From NCBI RefSeq assembly GCF_013624435.2, contig NZ_CP061768.1, forward strand, positions 4,058,001 to 4,122,000: a stretch of DNA of 64,000 nucleotides. The letters run 5' to 3'. Source of the DNA: Nocardioides campestrisoli. GTDB taxonomy: Bacteria; Actinomycetota; Actinomycetes; Propionibacteriales; Nocardioidaceae. A program made the position numbers and the translations under genes. This document shows, one piece after another, positions 31,893-40,007 of the stretch (position 1 is its first letter; each line of letters starts with the position of its first letter). The notes beneath the pieces are model-generated. The model did no database searches. It saw only the letters and a program-made list of their open reading frames with translations, and was not told where the DNA came from.

Positions 31893-32936
31893 ATGACCAC
31901 CACGCGCGCCCTCGTGGCGCCCTCCGCGGGCGCCCCCTTCGAGCAGCGGACCATCCAGCACCGCGAGCTCCGCGACGACGACATCCTCATCGACATCGCC
32001 TACGCCGGCATCTGCCACAGCGACATCCACCAGGTCCGGGAGGAGTGGGGCAAGGCCATCTTCCCGATGGTCCCCGGCCACGAGATCGCGGGCACCGTGG
32101 CCGCGGTCGGGCCCGGCGTGACCAGCCACCAGGTCGGCGACCGGGTGGGCGTCGGCTGCATGGTCGACAGCTGCGGCGAGTGCGAGTACTGCAAGGACGG
32201 CCAGGAGCAGTACTGCGAGAAGGGCGCGGTGATGACCTACAACGGCCGCGGCTACGACGGTGAGGAGACCAAGGGCGGCTACGCCCAGCAGGTCGTCGTC
32301 TCCGAGCGGTTCGCGGTCAACATCCCCGACGGCATCGGCCTGGACGAGGCCGCGCCGCTGCTCTGCGCCGGCATCACCACCTGGAGCCCGCTGCGCCGCT
32401 ACGGCGTCGGCCCCGGCAGCAAGGTCGCGGTGATCGGTCTGGGCGGCCTGGGCCACATGGCGGTCAAGCTGGCCGCCGCGCTGGGCGCCGAGGTCACGGT
32501 GCTGAGCCGGAGCGAGGCCAAGCGCAAGGACGCCGAGGAGCTGGGCGCCACGTCGTACGCCGCGACCGAGGACGCCGAGAACCTCAAGCCCTTGCGGAGC
32601 TCCTTCGACGTCATCATCAACACCGTCAGCGCGGACCTGCCGATCGCCAGCTACCTGCGGCTGCTCAAGCCCCTCGGCACCCTGGTCAACGTGGGTCTGC
32701 CGCCGAGCGCCTTCGAGGTGCCGCCGGGCATGCTGATCGGCGGCAGCCGGTCGATCGCCGGCTCCAACATCGGCGGCATCCCGGCGACCCAGGAGATGCT
32801 CGACTTCTGCGCCGAGCACGGGATCGGCGCGACGATCGAGACGATCTCCGCCGACCAGGTCGACGAGGCCTACGACCGGGTGGTCGACGGCGACGTGCGC
32901 TACCGGGTCGTGATCGACACCTCGACCCTGGGTTGA
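31893..32936 (+). CDS. Zinc-dependent NAD(P) alcohol dehydrogenase (YahK/cinnamyl-alcohol type)
   Basis: A 347-residue medium-chain dehydrogenase. The catalytic zinc ligands are Cys in AGICHSDIHQ and GHE in VPGHEIAGTV; the structural zinc loop has four Cys in DSCGECEYCKDGQEQYC; the nucleotide loop is VIGLGGLGHMAVKLA. It belongs with aldehyde reductases of the YahK/AdhC group. The start ATG 31893 precedes TTTRALVAPS, typical for the family. A 14-bp repeat array begins at its stop codon. Confidence 0.93.
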   Translation: MTTTRALVAPSAGAPFEQRTIQHRELRDDDILIDIAYAGICHSDIHQVREEWGKAIFPMVPGHEIAGTVAAVGPGVTSHQVGDRVGVGCMVDSCGECEYCKDGQEQYCEKGAVMTYNGRGYDGEETKGGYAQQVVVSERFAVNIPDGIGLDEAAPLLCAGITTWSPLRRYGVGPGSKVAVIGLGGLGHMAVKLAAALGAEVTVLSRSEAKRKDAEELGATSYAATEDAENLKPLRSSFDVIINTVSADLPIASYLRLLKPLGTLVNVGLPPSAFEVPPGMLIGGSRSIAGSNIGGIPATQEMLDFCAEHGIGATIETISADQVDEAYDRVVDGDVRYRVVIDTSTLG

Positions 32937-33017
32937 TCGTCCTGGGTTGATCCACCCACGCTGATCACTCCGGGTTGATCCACCCACGCTGATCCACCAG
33001 GGCTGACGCCTGCTCAG
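32934..33017 (+). repeat. Six 14-bp repeats starting on the alcohol dehydrogenase stop codon
   Basis: TGA stands at 32934 (the stop), 32948, 32962, 32976, 32990 and 33004, exactly 14 bases apart. Five of the units begin TGATC; the units at 32948 and 32976 are identical (TGATCCACCCACGC). A 23-base stretch is duplicated exactly at 32944 and 32972. Since 14 is not a multiple of 3, the repeats place TGA in all three frames. Confidence 0.92.
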
Positions 33018-33083
33018 CCACCCGCGCTCGGGCCGGGACCGGAGACCCTGGTCCCGGCCCGGGCCGGTGCCTACAGTCGAGGG

Positions 33084-33992
33084 ATGAGCGCCGCCGCCGA
33101 TCAGCGCCGGACGATCCTGGTGACCGGTGCCGCCGGTCCTGCGGGTCGCACCCTCGGCGCGCAGCTGGCGCGGACCCCCGACGCCGCAGGACTGCGGGTG
33201 CTGGGGGTCGACCTGGCCCCGGCCGAGGTCCCCGGCTACGAGCAGGTCGGCCCGGTCACCGGGGCGCTCGACCACGACTACGAGCAGGCGATGATCGAGC
33301 TGCTCAGCCGGATCGGGCCGGACCTGGTGCTGCCCACCGTCGCCGAGGAGTTGCCTCGCCTCGCGACGCTCGGCGCGGCCACCGGACTGGGCAGCCTCCT
33401 GGTGCTCTCCGCGCCCGCCTCGGCCGCGATCGCCTCCGACAAGCTGCTCACCATGTGGGCGCTGGACCGCGCCGGGGTGCCGGTGCCGCAGTTCGGGGCC
33501 GCGGACCGTCTCGGCTCTGCTGAGGACGCCCTGGCCTGGGCCGGTGGCCCGTTCGTCGTCAAGCCGCGGGTGGCCCGGGGCGGACGCGGGGTGCACGTCG
33601 TGGAGGCGGCCGACGACCCGGCCTGGCAGCAGCTCGACGGCTCCTGGGTGGTGCAGTCCTTCGCCCCGGGCACCGAGTACAGCCCGCAGGTCTACCGGTC
33701 CCCGGCGACCGGGGCGTGCGTCGTGGTGGTGCTGGAGAAGACCGGACGCAAGCAGGGCCGGGTGGGCAACGCGACGTCGGTGACCCGGCTGCCGGACGGT
33801 GCCGCCCCGGACGTCGCCCAGGTCGCGGCGGCGGCGGTGACCGCGCTGGACCTGGTCGGGCCGATCGACCTCGACGTCCGCCGGACGACGGACGGCTCCC
33901 CGGTGGTGCTCGAGGTCAACGCGCGGTTCGGGGCGGTCTGCGCCGAGGCTCCCGAGCTGCTCGGCTGCGTCCTCGAGCAGTGGCCCGGATGA
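33084..33992 (+). CDS. ATP-grasp enzyme (carbamoyl-phosphate-synthase-like)
   Basis: A 302-residue ATP-grasp protein. The N-terminal Rossmann-like domain begins ILVTGAAGPAGRTLGAQL. The ATP-grasp part has GPFVVKPRVARGGRGVHVV (Lys plus Gly-rich loop) and ends VVLEVNARFGAVCAEAPE (metal-binding E-x-N-x-R). It is related to CarB-like carboxylate-amine ligases that modify sugars or amino acids. It ends four bases before the GT2 gene, so they form an operon; it may supply or modify a precursor for the glycan. Start ATG 33084. Confidence 0.88.
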   Translation: MSAAADQRRTILVTGAAGPAGRTLGAQLARTPDAAGLRVLGVDLAPAEVPGYEQVGPVTGALDHDYEQAMIELLSRIGPDLVLPTVAEELPRLATLGAATGLGSLLVLSAPASAAIASDKLLTMWALDRAGVPVPQFGAADRLGSAEDALAWAGGPFVVKPRVARGGRGVHVVEAADDPAWQQLDGSWVVQSFAPGTEYSPQVYRSPATGACVVVVLEKTGRKQGRVGNATSVTRLPDGAAPDVAQVAAAAVTALDLVGPIDLDVRRTTDGSPVVLEVNARFGAVCAEAPELLGCVLEQWPG

Positions 33993-33995
33993 GAG

Positions 33996-35273
33996 ATGCT
34001 CTCCCTCCTGGCCGCCTTCCTCCTGGTCATCGCCCTCCCGCTGGCCCTGCTGGCGGTGATCCGGCTGCTGCTGGTGCCGTGCGCGGTCCTCTTCGAGCTC
34101 CGGCAGCGCCGCCGGTCGCCGGGCCCGGCGGGCTGCGGGCCCTACTTCGCCGAGCCGCCGCTGGTCAGCGTGGTGGTGCCCGCCTTCCGTGAGGGGGTGG
34201 TGATCGACAACTGCCTGCAGTCGGTGCTGCGCAGCGACTACCCCCGGCTCGAGGTGGTCTGCGTGGACGACGGGTCCCCCGACGACACCTTCACGCGGAT
34301 GGTCCGGATCGCGGAGGCACACCCCGGCCGGGTGACCGCGCTGCGGCAGGAGAACGCCGGCAAGGGCGCGGCGCTCAACACCGGGATCGCCACCGCCCGC
34401 GGGGACGTGCTGATCCTGGTGGATGCCGACGGGCTGTTCCGTCCCGACACGGTCGTGCGGATGCTGCGCGGCTTCCGCGGTCCGGGCATCGGCGCGGTCT
34501 GCGGCAACGACCGCCCGGTCAACCTCGACCGGGTGCAGACCCGCCTGCTCGCGCTGATCAGCCACGTCGGGACCGGGCTGATGCGACGCGCCCTCGACGT
34601 CCTCGGCTGCCTGCCGATCGTCTCGGGCAACAGCGGCGCCTTCCGCCGCGACGTGCTGGCGCGCACCGGGCCGCTGCGCACCGACACCCTCGGCGAGGAC
34701 CTCGAGCTCACCTGGCGGGTGCACCGGGCCGGGTTCCAGGTGGCGTTCGCCCCCGACGCCCTGGTGTACGCCGAGTCCCCCTCCACCCTGCGCGGCCTGT
34801 GGCGCCAGCGGGTGCGCTGGGCCCGCGGCCTGCTCCAGGTCACCTCGATGCACTGGACGGTGCTGGGCAACCCGCGGTACGGCCGGTTTGGCCTCTACCT
34901 GCTCTTCAACGCCGGCAGCCAGCTCGTCGCCCCGTTCGCGCAGGTCGCCGGGCTGGTCGCGCTGGTCGCCCTGGTGGCGGTCGACGGCACCCGGTGGCTG
35001 CCCGACGGGTGGTGGGTCTGGGTGGTGGTGCTGGGCATCCCGCTGGCGCTGGGGCTGCTGCTGCTCGCCTGCCTGCTCGACCGGGCCCTGGGCGACCTGC
35101 GCTACCTGTGGACGGTCGTGCTGTGGCCGCTCTACTCGACCCTGATGACCTTCGTCATGCTCGACGCCGTCAGGCTCGAGCTCGGCAACGCGGAGAACCG
35201 ATGGAACAAGCTCGAACGCACCGGGACCGTGTCAGTGGCGGAAGTCCGAGACGACGATGGCCCTGGCTCCTGA
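33996..35273 (+). CDS. Processive family 2 glycosyltransferase
   Basis: A 425-residue membrane glycosyltransferase like poly-GlcNAc and hyaluronan synthases. It has an N-terminal helix (LLAAFLLVIALPLALLAVI), UDP-sugar motif CVDDGSPDDT, DxD-like LVDADG, acceptor motif SGNSGAFRRDVL, GEDLELTWR, and QRVRWARG (the QxxRW of processive enzymes), then C-terminal helices. It would polymerise and export a polysaccharide. ATG 33996 follows the ATP-grasp stop by 3 bases. Its 3' end overlaps the next gene by 73 nt. Confidence 0.93.
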   Translation: MLSLLAAFLLVIALPLALLAVIRLLLVPCAVLFELRQRRRSPGPAGCGPYFAEPPLVSVVVPAFREGVVIDNCLQSVLRSDYPRLEVVCVDDGSPDDTFTRMVRIAEAHPGRVTALRQENAGKGAALNTGIATARGDVLILVDADGLFRPDTVVRMLRGFRGPGIGAVCGNDRPVNLDRVQTRLLALISHVGTGLMRRALDVLGCLPIVSGNSGAFRRDVLARTGPLRTDTLGEDLELTWRVHRAGFQVAFAPDALVYAESPSTLRGLWRQRVRWARGLLQVTSMHWTVLGNPRYGRFGLYLLFNAGSQLVAPFAQVAGLVALVALVAVDGTRWLPDGWWVWVVVLGIPLALGLLLLACLLDRALGDLRYLWTVVLWPLYSTLMTFVMLDAVRLELGNAENRWNKLERTGTVSVAEVRDDDGPGS

Positions 35274-36430
35274 TCCTCGTCGTGCCGATGGTCCTCACGC
35301 TGACCGCCACCCTGCTGATCGCCCGCCCCTGGGAGGAGCTGCCCACGTTGCGTCCTGACGAGCGCCCCGACCAGCTCCGCTCGCTCAGCGTCGACTTCGA
35401 CACCCTGGTCGACCCGACGACGAACTGGCGGGCCATCGACGACCGGCTCGACCAGGTGGGCGCGACCGCCGTCGACCTCAACGCCGGGCGGGTGGAGTTC
35501 ACCGCCTTCGACTGGGACGAGCACCCGGACGCGGCGGCCCAGCCGGGCTTCGACCACATCAAGCGCGCCGCCAGCGCACTCTCGCAGACCGCGGACGGCG
35601 CTCCCCGGCCGATCGCGCTGATCGTCGACGCCTACGTGCCGTCCTGGATCGAGGAGGAGCCGGAGGTCGCGGGCGTCTCCGTGGACGGCGCCCGGTCGCC
35701 GTACCAGGCCTCGGCCAGCCAGCTGGCCGAGGGCGAGGTGGGCGACCGGCTGGTCGACTACGTGGCGGCGCTGGGCGCCCGCTACGAGCCGAGCCAGATC
35801 GCGGTCACCGAGCTCTTCCTCAACCGCTACACCTTCGGCGACGAAGACTTCGCGCTCTTCCGGGAGATGACCGGCGAGCAGGACTGGCCACGCACCCGCG
35901 ACGGGCAGATCGACGAGGACGGCGCGACCCTGACCGCCTGGCGGGCCGAGGTGCTGGCCGGGCTGATGGGCCGGATGCGGGCCGCGCTGGACGAGGTCGA
36001 CGGCGGGCGCGGGGCCCAGATCGAGCTGGCGATGGACGTACGGCTCGACTGGGAGAACCCGGCGGTCGGCTCCCTGGGCAGCGGTCACGACTACTCCGTG
36101 CTCCTCGAGGCGGTCGACCGGCTGGTGCTCTGGGCCTACGTCTACGAGACCCGCGACCCAGCGGAGATCGAGGAGGTGACCGCCGGGCTGGAGGCCGCAG
36201 GGTTGGACATGTCGCGCTTCACCATCTCCGTCGGGCTCTGGGTCAAGGGCCCCGGGGGCAACGTCGAGGAGGCAATCACGCCAGCACGGCTCGTCGACTC
36301 GGTCCGCGCCGCCCAGACCCACGGGATCACCAGCGTCAACGTGACCCCGCTGCGACTGATGTCGGACGCCGCGTGGTCGGCGCTCGCCTCCGTGTGGGCC
36401 CCCGAGGCCGAGGACGCCGGCTCCGACTAG
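35201..36430 (+). CDS. Signal-anchored putative glycoside hydrolase (TIM-barrel-like)
   Basis: About 409 residues. One N-terminal transmembrane anchor (WLLILVVPMVLTLTATLLIA) precedes an extracytoplasmic domain. Segments such as VDLNAGRVEFTAFDWDEHP, IALIVDAYVPSWIEEEPE and VLWAYVYETRDPAEIEE look like strands of a glycosidase barrel, comparable in idea to the hydrolase part of PgaB, but the family is not recognised. ATG 35201 (GGAG upstream) lies inside the GT2 gene. Acting with the adjacent synthase, it may trim the polymer. The stop shares CTAG with the convergent kinase. Confidence 0.75.
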   Translation: MEQARTHRDRVSGGSPRRRWPWLLILVVPMVLTLTATLLIARPWEELPTLRPDERPDQLRSLSVDFDTLVDPTTNWRAIDDRLDQVGATAVDLNAGRVEFTAFDWDEHPDAAAQPGFDHIKRAASALSQTADGAPRPIALIVDAYVPSWIEEEPEVAGVSVDGARSPYQASASQLAEGEVGDRLVDYVAALGARYEPSQIAVTELFLNRYTFGDEDFALFREMTGEQDWPRTRDGQIDEDGATLTAWRAEVLAGLMGRMRAALDEVDGGRGAQIELAMDVRLDWENPAVGSLGSGHDYSVLLEAVDRLVLWAYVYETRDPAEIEEVTAGLEAAGLDMSRFTISVGLWVKGPGGNVEEAITPARLVDSVRAAQTHGITSVNVTPLRLMSDAAWSALASVWAPEAEDAGSD

Positions 36431-38259
36431 GCACCCTGCTGCTCGGGCTGCTCGGGCTGCTGGGGTTGCTGGGGTTGCTCAGGCTGCTCGGGCTGCTCGG
36501 GCTGCTGGGGTTGCTGGGGTTGCTCAGGCTGCTCGGGCTGCTCGGGTTGCCTGAGCGGAAGGTCGGGGAGCAGGGCCTCGACCTGGGTCCCCTCGCCCAG
36601 CTGGCTGGTGATGCTCAGCGTCCCCCCGTGCTGCTCGACCACCGACTTGGCCACCGAGAGGCCGAGCCCCAGGCCGGGGACCTGGCGACGGCGACTGTCC
36701 GAGCTCCGGAAGAAGGGCTCGGTGAGCCGCGGCAGCTCGTCCGGCGCGATCCCCGCCCCCTGGTCCGCCACCCGGATCCGGGCGGCCCGCTGCCCCTGGG
36801 GCCCCTGGGCGCGCTCGGCACTGACCTCGATCCGACTGCCGGGGCCGCTGTACTTGAGCGCGTTGCTGATCAGGTTGTCCACCACGTGCCGCAGGCGCTC
36901 CGCGTCGGAGACGAGCGGCACGGAGGCGTCCCCGGTGACCTCCAGGGCGACCTCGGCGCCCCGGGCCATCGGTGTCTCGCTGGCGACCGAGGCGTGCAGG
37001 ACGTCCGCCACGTCGATCAGCTCGGGCGTCATCGGCAGCCCCGAGGCAGCCCGGGCCCGCAGCAGCAGGTCGTCGACCAGGGCTCGGAGCCGTCGGGCGT
37101 TGCGCGCGATCACCTCCAGGTAGGAACGCTGCTCCTCGTCGAGCCGGTCGCCCTCCAGCTGCAGGAGGTCGAGGTAGCCCAGGATCGAGACCAGCGGCGT
37201 CCGCAGCTCGTGGCTCACCATGCTCAAGAGCCTCTCCCGCGCCCGCTCCTCGGCGTGCCGCTCGGTGGTGTCGGTGACGACGAAGAGGTAGCCGGGCGGG
37301 AGCGGGTCGTCGGCCGTCTCCAGGCCCGGGCGGCGGGTGGCGACGTACTCGAGGTGGCGCTCGCTGCCGTCGGGCATGGTCCGCACGAGCTGGCCGACCT
37401 CGGTCTCCCCCACCGCCACCTCCTCCTGCGGCAGGCTCAGGGGGCGCCCGGGACCACCGCCTCCGCCCTCGGGCGGCGCGTCCTGGCGGCGGAGCGTGCC
37501 GGACAGGTCCCCGAGCCGGGTGCCGACCAGCTGCTCCTGAGGGACCCCGAGCAACCGCTCGGCGCCGGCGTTCGCCAGCAGCACCACCCCGTCCTCGTCG
37601 GTGGCGACGATCGCCTGCTCCGTCGCCGCGGCGAGGACGCTGCGCAGCAGGTCGCGGGAGCGGCGCAGGTCGCGGGCGGCCGCCTCCACCTCGTCGCGAG
37701 CCTCCTCGAGCTCACGGGCCTGCCGGCGCACCGTGTCCGCGGTGGCGTGCAGCCCCAGCACCACGACGGTGAGGATGAGCAGCGTGAGCAGGGCCCGGAC
37801 GAACGGGAAGTCCGGGTCCGGGATCAGGAGCACCGGCACGAACAGGACCAGGGAGAACCCGACGAGCGCCAGGCCCACACCCAGGAGGCCGGGGGCCAGC
37901 GCCAGGTTGATCGCCGGCAGGAAGAGCAGGAAGTCCAGGCTGCCGCGCTCCTGCCCCGCCCCGAGGTCGATCAGCGCGGCCGCCAGCAGGGGTGGCACGA
38001 CCAGGAGGTACCGCCAACCCCGTGCGAGCCGAGCCCACGGCACGAGCGCGGCGGCGACCTGCATGGCGACGACCAGCGCCGCGCCCACCACCAGCAGTAC
38101 CGGGTGACGCGGGGTGACCGCCAGCGGGACCAGGGCGACGGTCAGCAGGTAGACCACGGTGATCGGGAGCTGCCGCACGGCCGCTCCCTGGGGGGTGAAG
38201 CCGTACTCCCACAGGTGGGAGCCGCGTGCCCGCATCCGCTCCACCGCCTCGGAGAGCAT
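36427..38259 (-). CDS. Membrane-bound PAS sensor histidine kinase with Gln/Glu/Pro tail
   Basis: A 610-residue kinase. Around five N-terminal helices (LPITVVYLLTVALVPLAV, VLLVVGAALVVAMQVAAA and others) are followed by a PAS domain (ATEQAIVATDEDGVVLLANA), HisKA SMVSHELRTPLVSILGY (His near 350), and HATPase NLISNALKYSG, DQGAGIAPDE and PGLGLGLSVAK. The last 40 residues are QPEQPEQ-type repeats encoded by a 45-bp duplication. The ATG shares one base with the stop of the response-regulator gene (TGATG), so the pair is a coupled two-component system. Confidence 0.93.
   Translation of the reverse strand: MLSEAVERMRARGSHLWEYGFTPQGAAVRQLPITVVYLLTVALVPLAVTPRHPVLLVVGAALVVAMQVAAALVPWARLARGWRYLLVVPPLLAAALIDLGAGQERGSLDFLLFLPAINLALAPGLLGVGLALVGFSLVLFVPVLLIPDPDFPFVRALLTLLILTVVVLGLHATADTVRRQARELEEARDEVEAAARDLRRSRDLLRSVLAAATEQAIVATDEDGVVLLANAGAERLLGVPQEQLVGTRLGDLSGTLRRQDAPPEGGGGGPGRPLSLPQEEVAVGETEVGQLVRTMPDGSERHLEYVATRRPGLETADDPLPPGYLFVVTDTTERHAEERARERLLSMVSHELRTPLVSILGYLDLLQLEGDRLDEEQRSYLEVIARNARRLRALVDDLLLRARAASGLPMTPELIDVADVLHASVASETPMARGAEVALEVTGDASVPLVSDAERLRHVVDNLISNALKYSGPGSRIEVSAERAQGPQGQRAARIRVADQGAGIAPDELPRLTEPFFRSSDSRRRQVPGLGLGLSVAKSVVEQHGGTLSITSQLGEGTQVEALLPDLPLRQPEQPEQPEQPQQPQQPEQPEQPEQPQQPQQPEQPEQQGA
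36442..36549 (-). repeat. 45-bp direct duplication of 9-bp units in the kinase C-terminus
   Basis: A 45-base block at 36442-36486 is repeated without change at 36487-36531, and its first 18 bases recur with one change to 36549. Each block is built from 9-base units encoding QPE/QPQ triplets. It lies at the 3' end of the gene, next to the shared stop. Confidence 0.9.
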
Positions 38260-39371
38260 CACTCCCGCCCGGTGTCGCCGCCCCCGGCGCCGGCGTCCTC
38301 CTCGTAGCCGTGACCGGTGTCGGCCCCCTGCCCGTCCATCGCGGGCTGCCCGGTGACCGCGTGGGCGGGGACCAGGGTGTCGGTGGCCCGCACGGTCTCC
38401 AACGGCTCCACCTCCCGGGCCGGGCTGAACCGTGCCCAGTAGCGCGCGGTCGTCCGGACGACGTCGGGCTGCATGTACTCCCGGTGCGACTGGGAGACGA
38501 ACGCCGCCAGCATCTTCAGCTTGGTCTCGACGAACCCCTCGACGTCGACGAACCGGTTGGGCGCGAAGTCCACCGTCGACGACGGGCTCTGGAAGCACCA
38601 GATCGAGGGGACCCCACGGGCGCCGATCTCGACCGCGGAGTGCACGGCCCGGTGGTCCTGGTGCCGGTCGTGGACCCCGTGGGTGTAGATCCGGTCCGGA
38701 TCCACTGCCGCGACGACCTGCTCCACCGAGGTGATCAGGCCCTCCGCGGGGACCAGGTGGGTGTCGGGGTACTCCAGGTGGATCAGCCGGGCACCGACCA
38801 CCGCGGCTGCGTTGGCCGCCTCGCTGCGGCGGTCCTGGGTGTCGCCGCCGACCGCGCCACCGGACATGATCATGATCGTCAGGTCGTCGCCGGCGGCGGC
38901 GTGCGCGGCCAGGGTCGCCCCGATGCCGATCTCCACGTCGTCGGGGTGGGACCCGACCGCCAGCACCCGCTGCTGCTTCCCACCCCGGCGCTGGCGGGTC
39001 ACCCGTGCCAGCTCGGTGGCCCGTTCGACCAGGGCGCTGGTCGGCACCGGCTTGGTGAGGAACTCGTCGGCGGACTCGCGGAGCGCCACGACCGCATTGT
39101 CGAAGGTCGGGTACGCGGTCAGGATGATGATCGCCAGGTCGGGGTCGACCCGCCGCACGGTCGGCAGGATCTCCAGCCCGGAGCGGCCGGGCAGCATGAT
39201 GTCGCTGATCAGCACGTCGTACGCGCCAGGCCTCAGCAGGGCGAGCGCCTCGTCGGCGGTCCCGGCCACGTCGACGGCGAATCCCCCGTGGCGGGTCAGC
39301 GCGATCCGGATGAAGGCGGCCGAGTCCTCGGCGTCCTCCAGCACCAGCGCCCTCAGCTGCTCCTCGGCCAT
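38259..39371 (-). CDS. Response regulator receiver domain fused to PIG-L/LmbE deacetylase
   Basis: A 370-residue fusion. The receiver (about 6-120) has the acidic pocket LEDAED, phospho-acceptor Asp57 in LISDIML, Thr85 in ILTAYP and Lys107 in FLTKPV. The second half is a PIG-L/LmbE zinc deacetylase with HPDD (142-145, in VGSHPDDVEIGIGATL) and HDRHQDH (234-240), preserving the metal ligands. The output is thus an enzyme, presumably removing acetyl from a GlcNAc-like substrate, instead of DNA binding. The C-terminal 40 residues are Gly/Asp-rich. ATG 39369-39371 (MAEEQLRALVLEDAED) is the natural receiver start. Confidence 0.9.
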   Translation of the reverse strand: MAEEQLRALVLEDAEDSAAFIRIALTRHGGFAVDVAGTADEALALLRPGAYDVLISDIMLPGRSGLEILPTVRRVDPDLAIIILTAYPTFDNAVVALRESADEFLTKPVPTSALVERATELARVTRQRRGGKQQRVLAVGSHPDDVEIGIGATLAAHAAAGDDLTIMIMSGGAVGGDTQDRRSEAANAAAVVGARLIHLEYPDTHLVPAEGLITSVEQVVAAVDPDRIYTHGVHDRHQDHRAVHSAVEIGARGVPSIWCFQSPSSTVDFAPNRFVDVEGFVETKLKMLAAFVSQSHREYMQPDVVRTTARYWARFSPAREVEPLETVRATDTLVPAHAVTGQPAMDGQGADTGHGYEEDAGAGGGDTGRE

Positions 39372-39454
39372 GGGGTGACACCTCCGCGCTCGTCGGGCCT
39401 CCACCGTAGGCACGGGAGGCCCGGGACCACACGGGTCGGAGGTCCCGGGGACGG

Positions 39455-39474
39455 GCGGGGCTCGTCAGCCCCGC
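39455..39474 (-). terminator. Stem-loop overlapping the end of the three-gene operon
   Basis: GCGGGGCT (39455-39462) pairs with AGCCCCGC (39467-39474) around CGTC, and spans the stop at 39465. It is positioned as a terminator for the minus-strand operon, before the response-regulator gene. Confidence 0.4.
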
Positions 39475-40007
39475 GCCTCGGGGGCCTGCAGTGCCTGCAG
39501 CGGCTCGTCGGGCAGCTGCGCGAGCCACTCCGGCAGGCGCAGCGCGGCGTCGCCGAGGTACTCCGGCTGAGCCCGGACCGGGGTGCCGTCGGTCCCGGTG
39601 AAGACGACCCGGTGGCCGGGCCAGGTCCGGGTCGTGCTGGAGTCCGGGCCCTGCCACAGCACCAGCGCCGCGGGCTCGTCCAGCAGGTGCAGCATCTGCT
39701 CGGCGGCCTGGTTCGGGGAGTCGTAGCCGGCCGCCCGGCTCTCCTGCCAGACCACCACGTAGATCGGCAGGTCACGCTCCGCGATGGCTGCGGCGATCGC
39801 CGCCTCCCCCTGCTCGTCGAGCAGCGGACGGCCGTCGTCGCTCACGTGCACCCGGTCGTCGCGCAACCCCTCGACCGCCGCCAGCACCCGGTCGCCCGCA
39901 CCACCGAAGGCCCGCTCGTCGGCATCCTCCAGCCAGGTCAGGACGCCCAGGGCTGCCCCGGCGCCCAGCAGCAGCGCCAGCACCAGCCGGAGCAGGGCGG
40001 CCCTCAT
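39465..40007 (-). CDS. Signal-anchored TPM-like protein (operon gene 3)
   Basis: A 180-residue protein: one N-terminal hydrophobic segment (LLRLVLALLLGAGAALGVL) then an alpha/beta domain. The stretch VHVSDDGRPLLDEQGEAAIA ... DLPIYVVVW resembles the start of TPM (Psb32/phosphatase-like) domains, where a buried Asp-containing strand precedes a helix and 'i.vvv' strand. It has no Cys cluster, unlike its two operon neighbours, which carry the same N-terminal theme. Its start overlaps the preceding gene as ATGA. Function unknown. Confidence 0.72.
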   Translation of the reverse strand: MRAALLRLVLALLLGAGAALGVLTWLEDADERAFGGAGDRVLAAVEGLRDDRVHVSDDGRPLLDEQGEAAIAAAIAERDLPIYVVVWQESRAAGYDSPNQAAEQMLHLLDEPAALVLWQGPDSSTTRTWPGHRVVFTGTDGTPVRAQPEYLGDAALRLPEWLAQLPDEPLQALQAPEARG

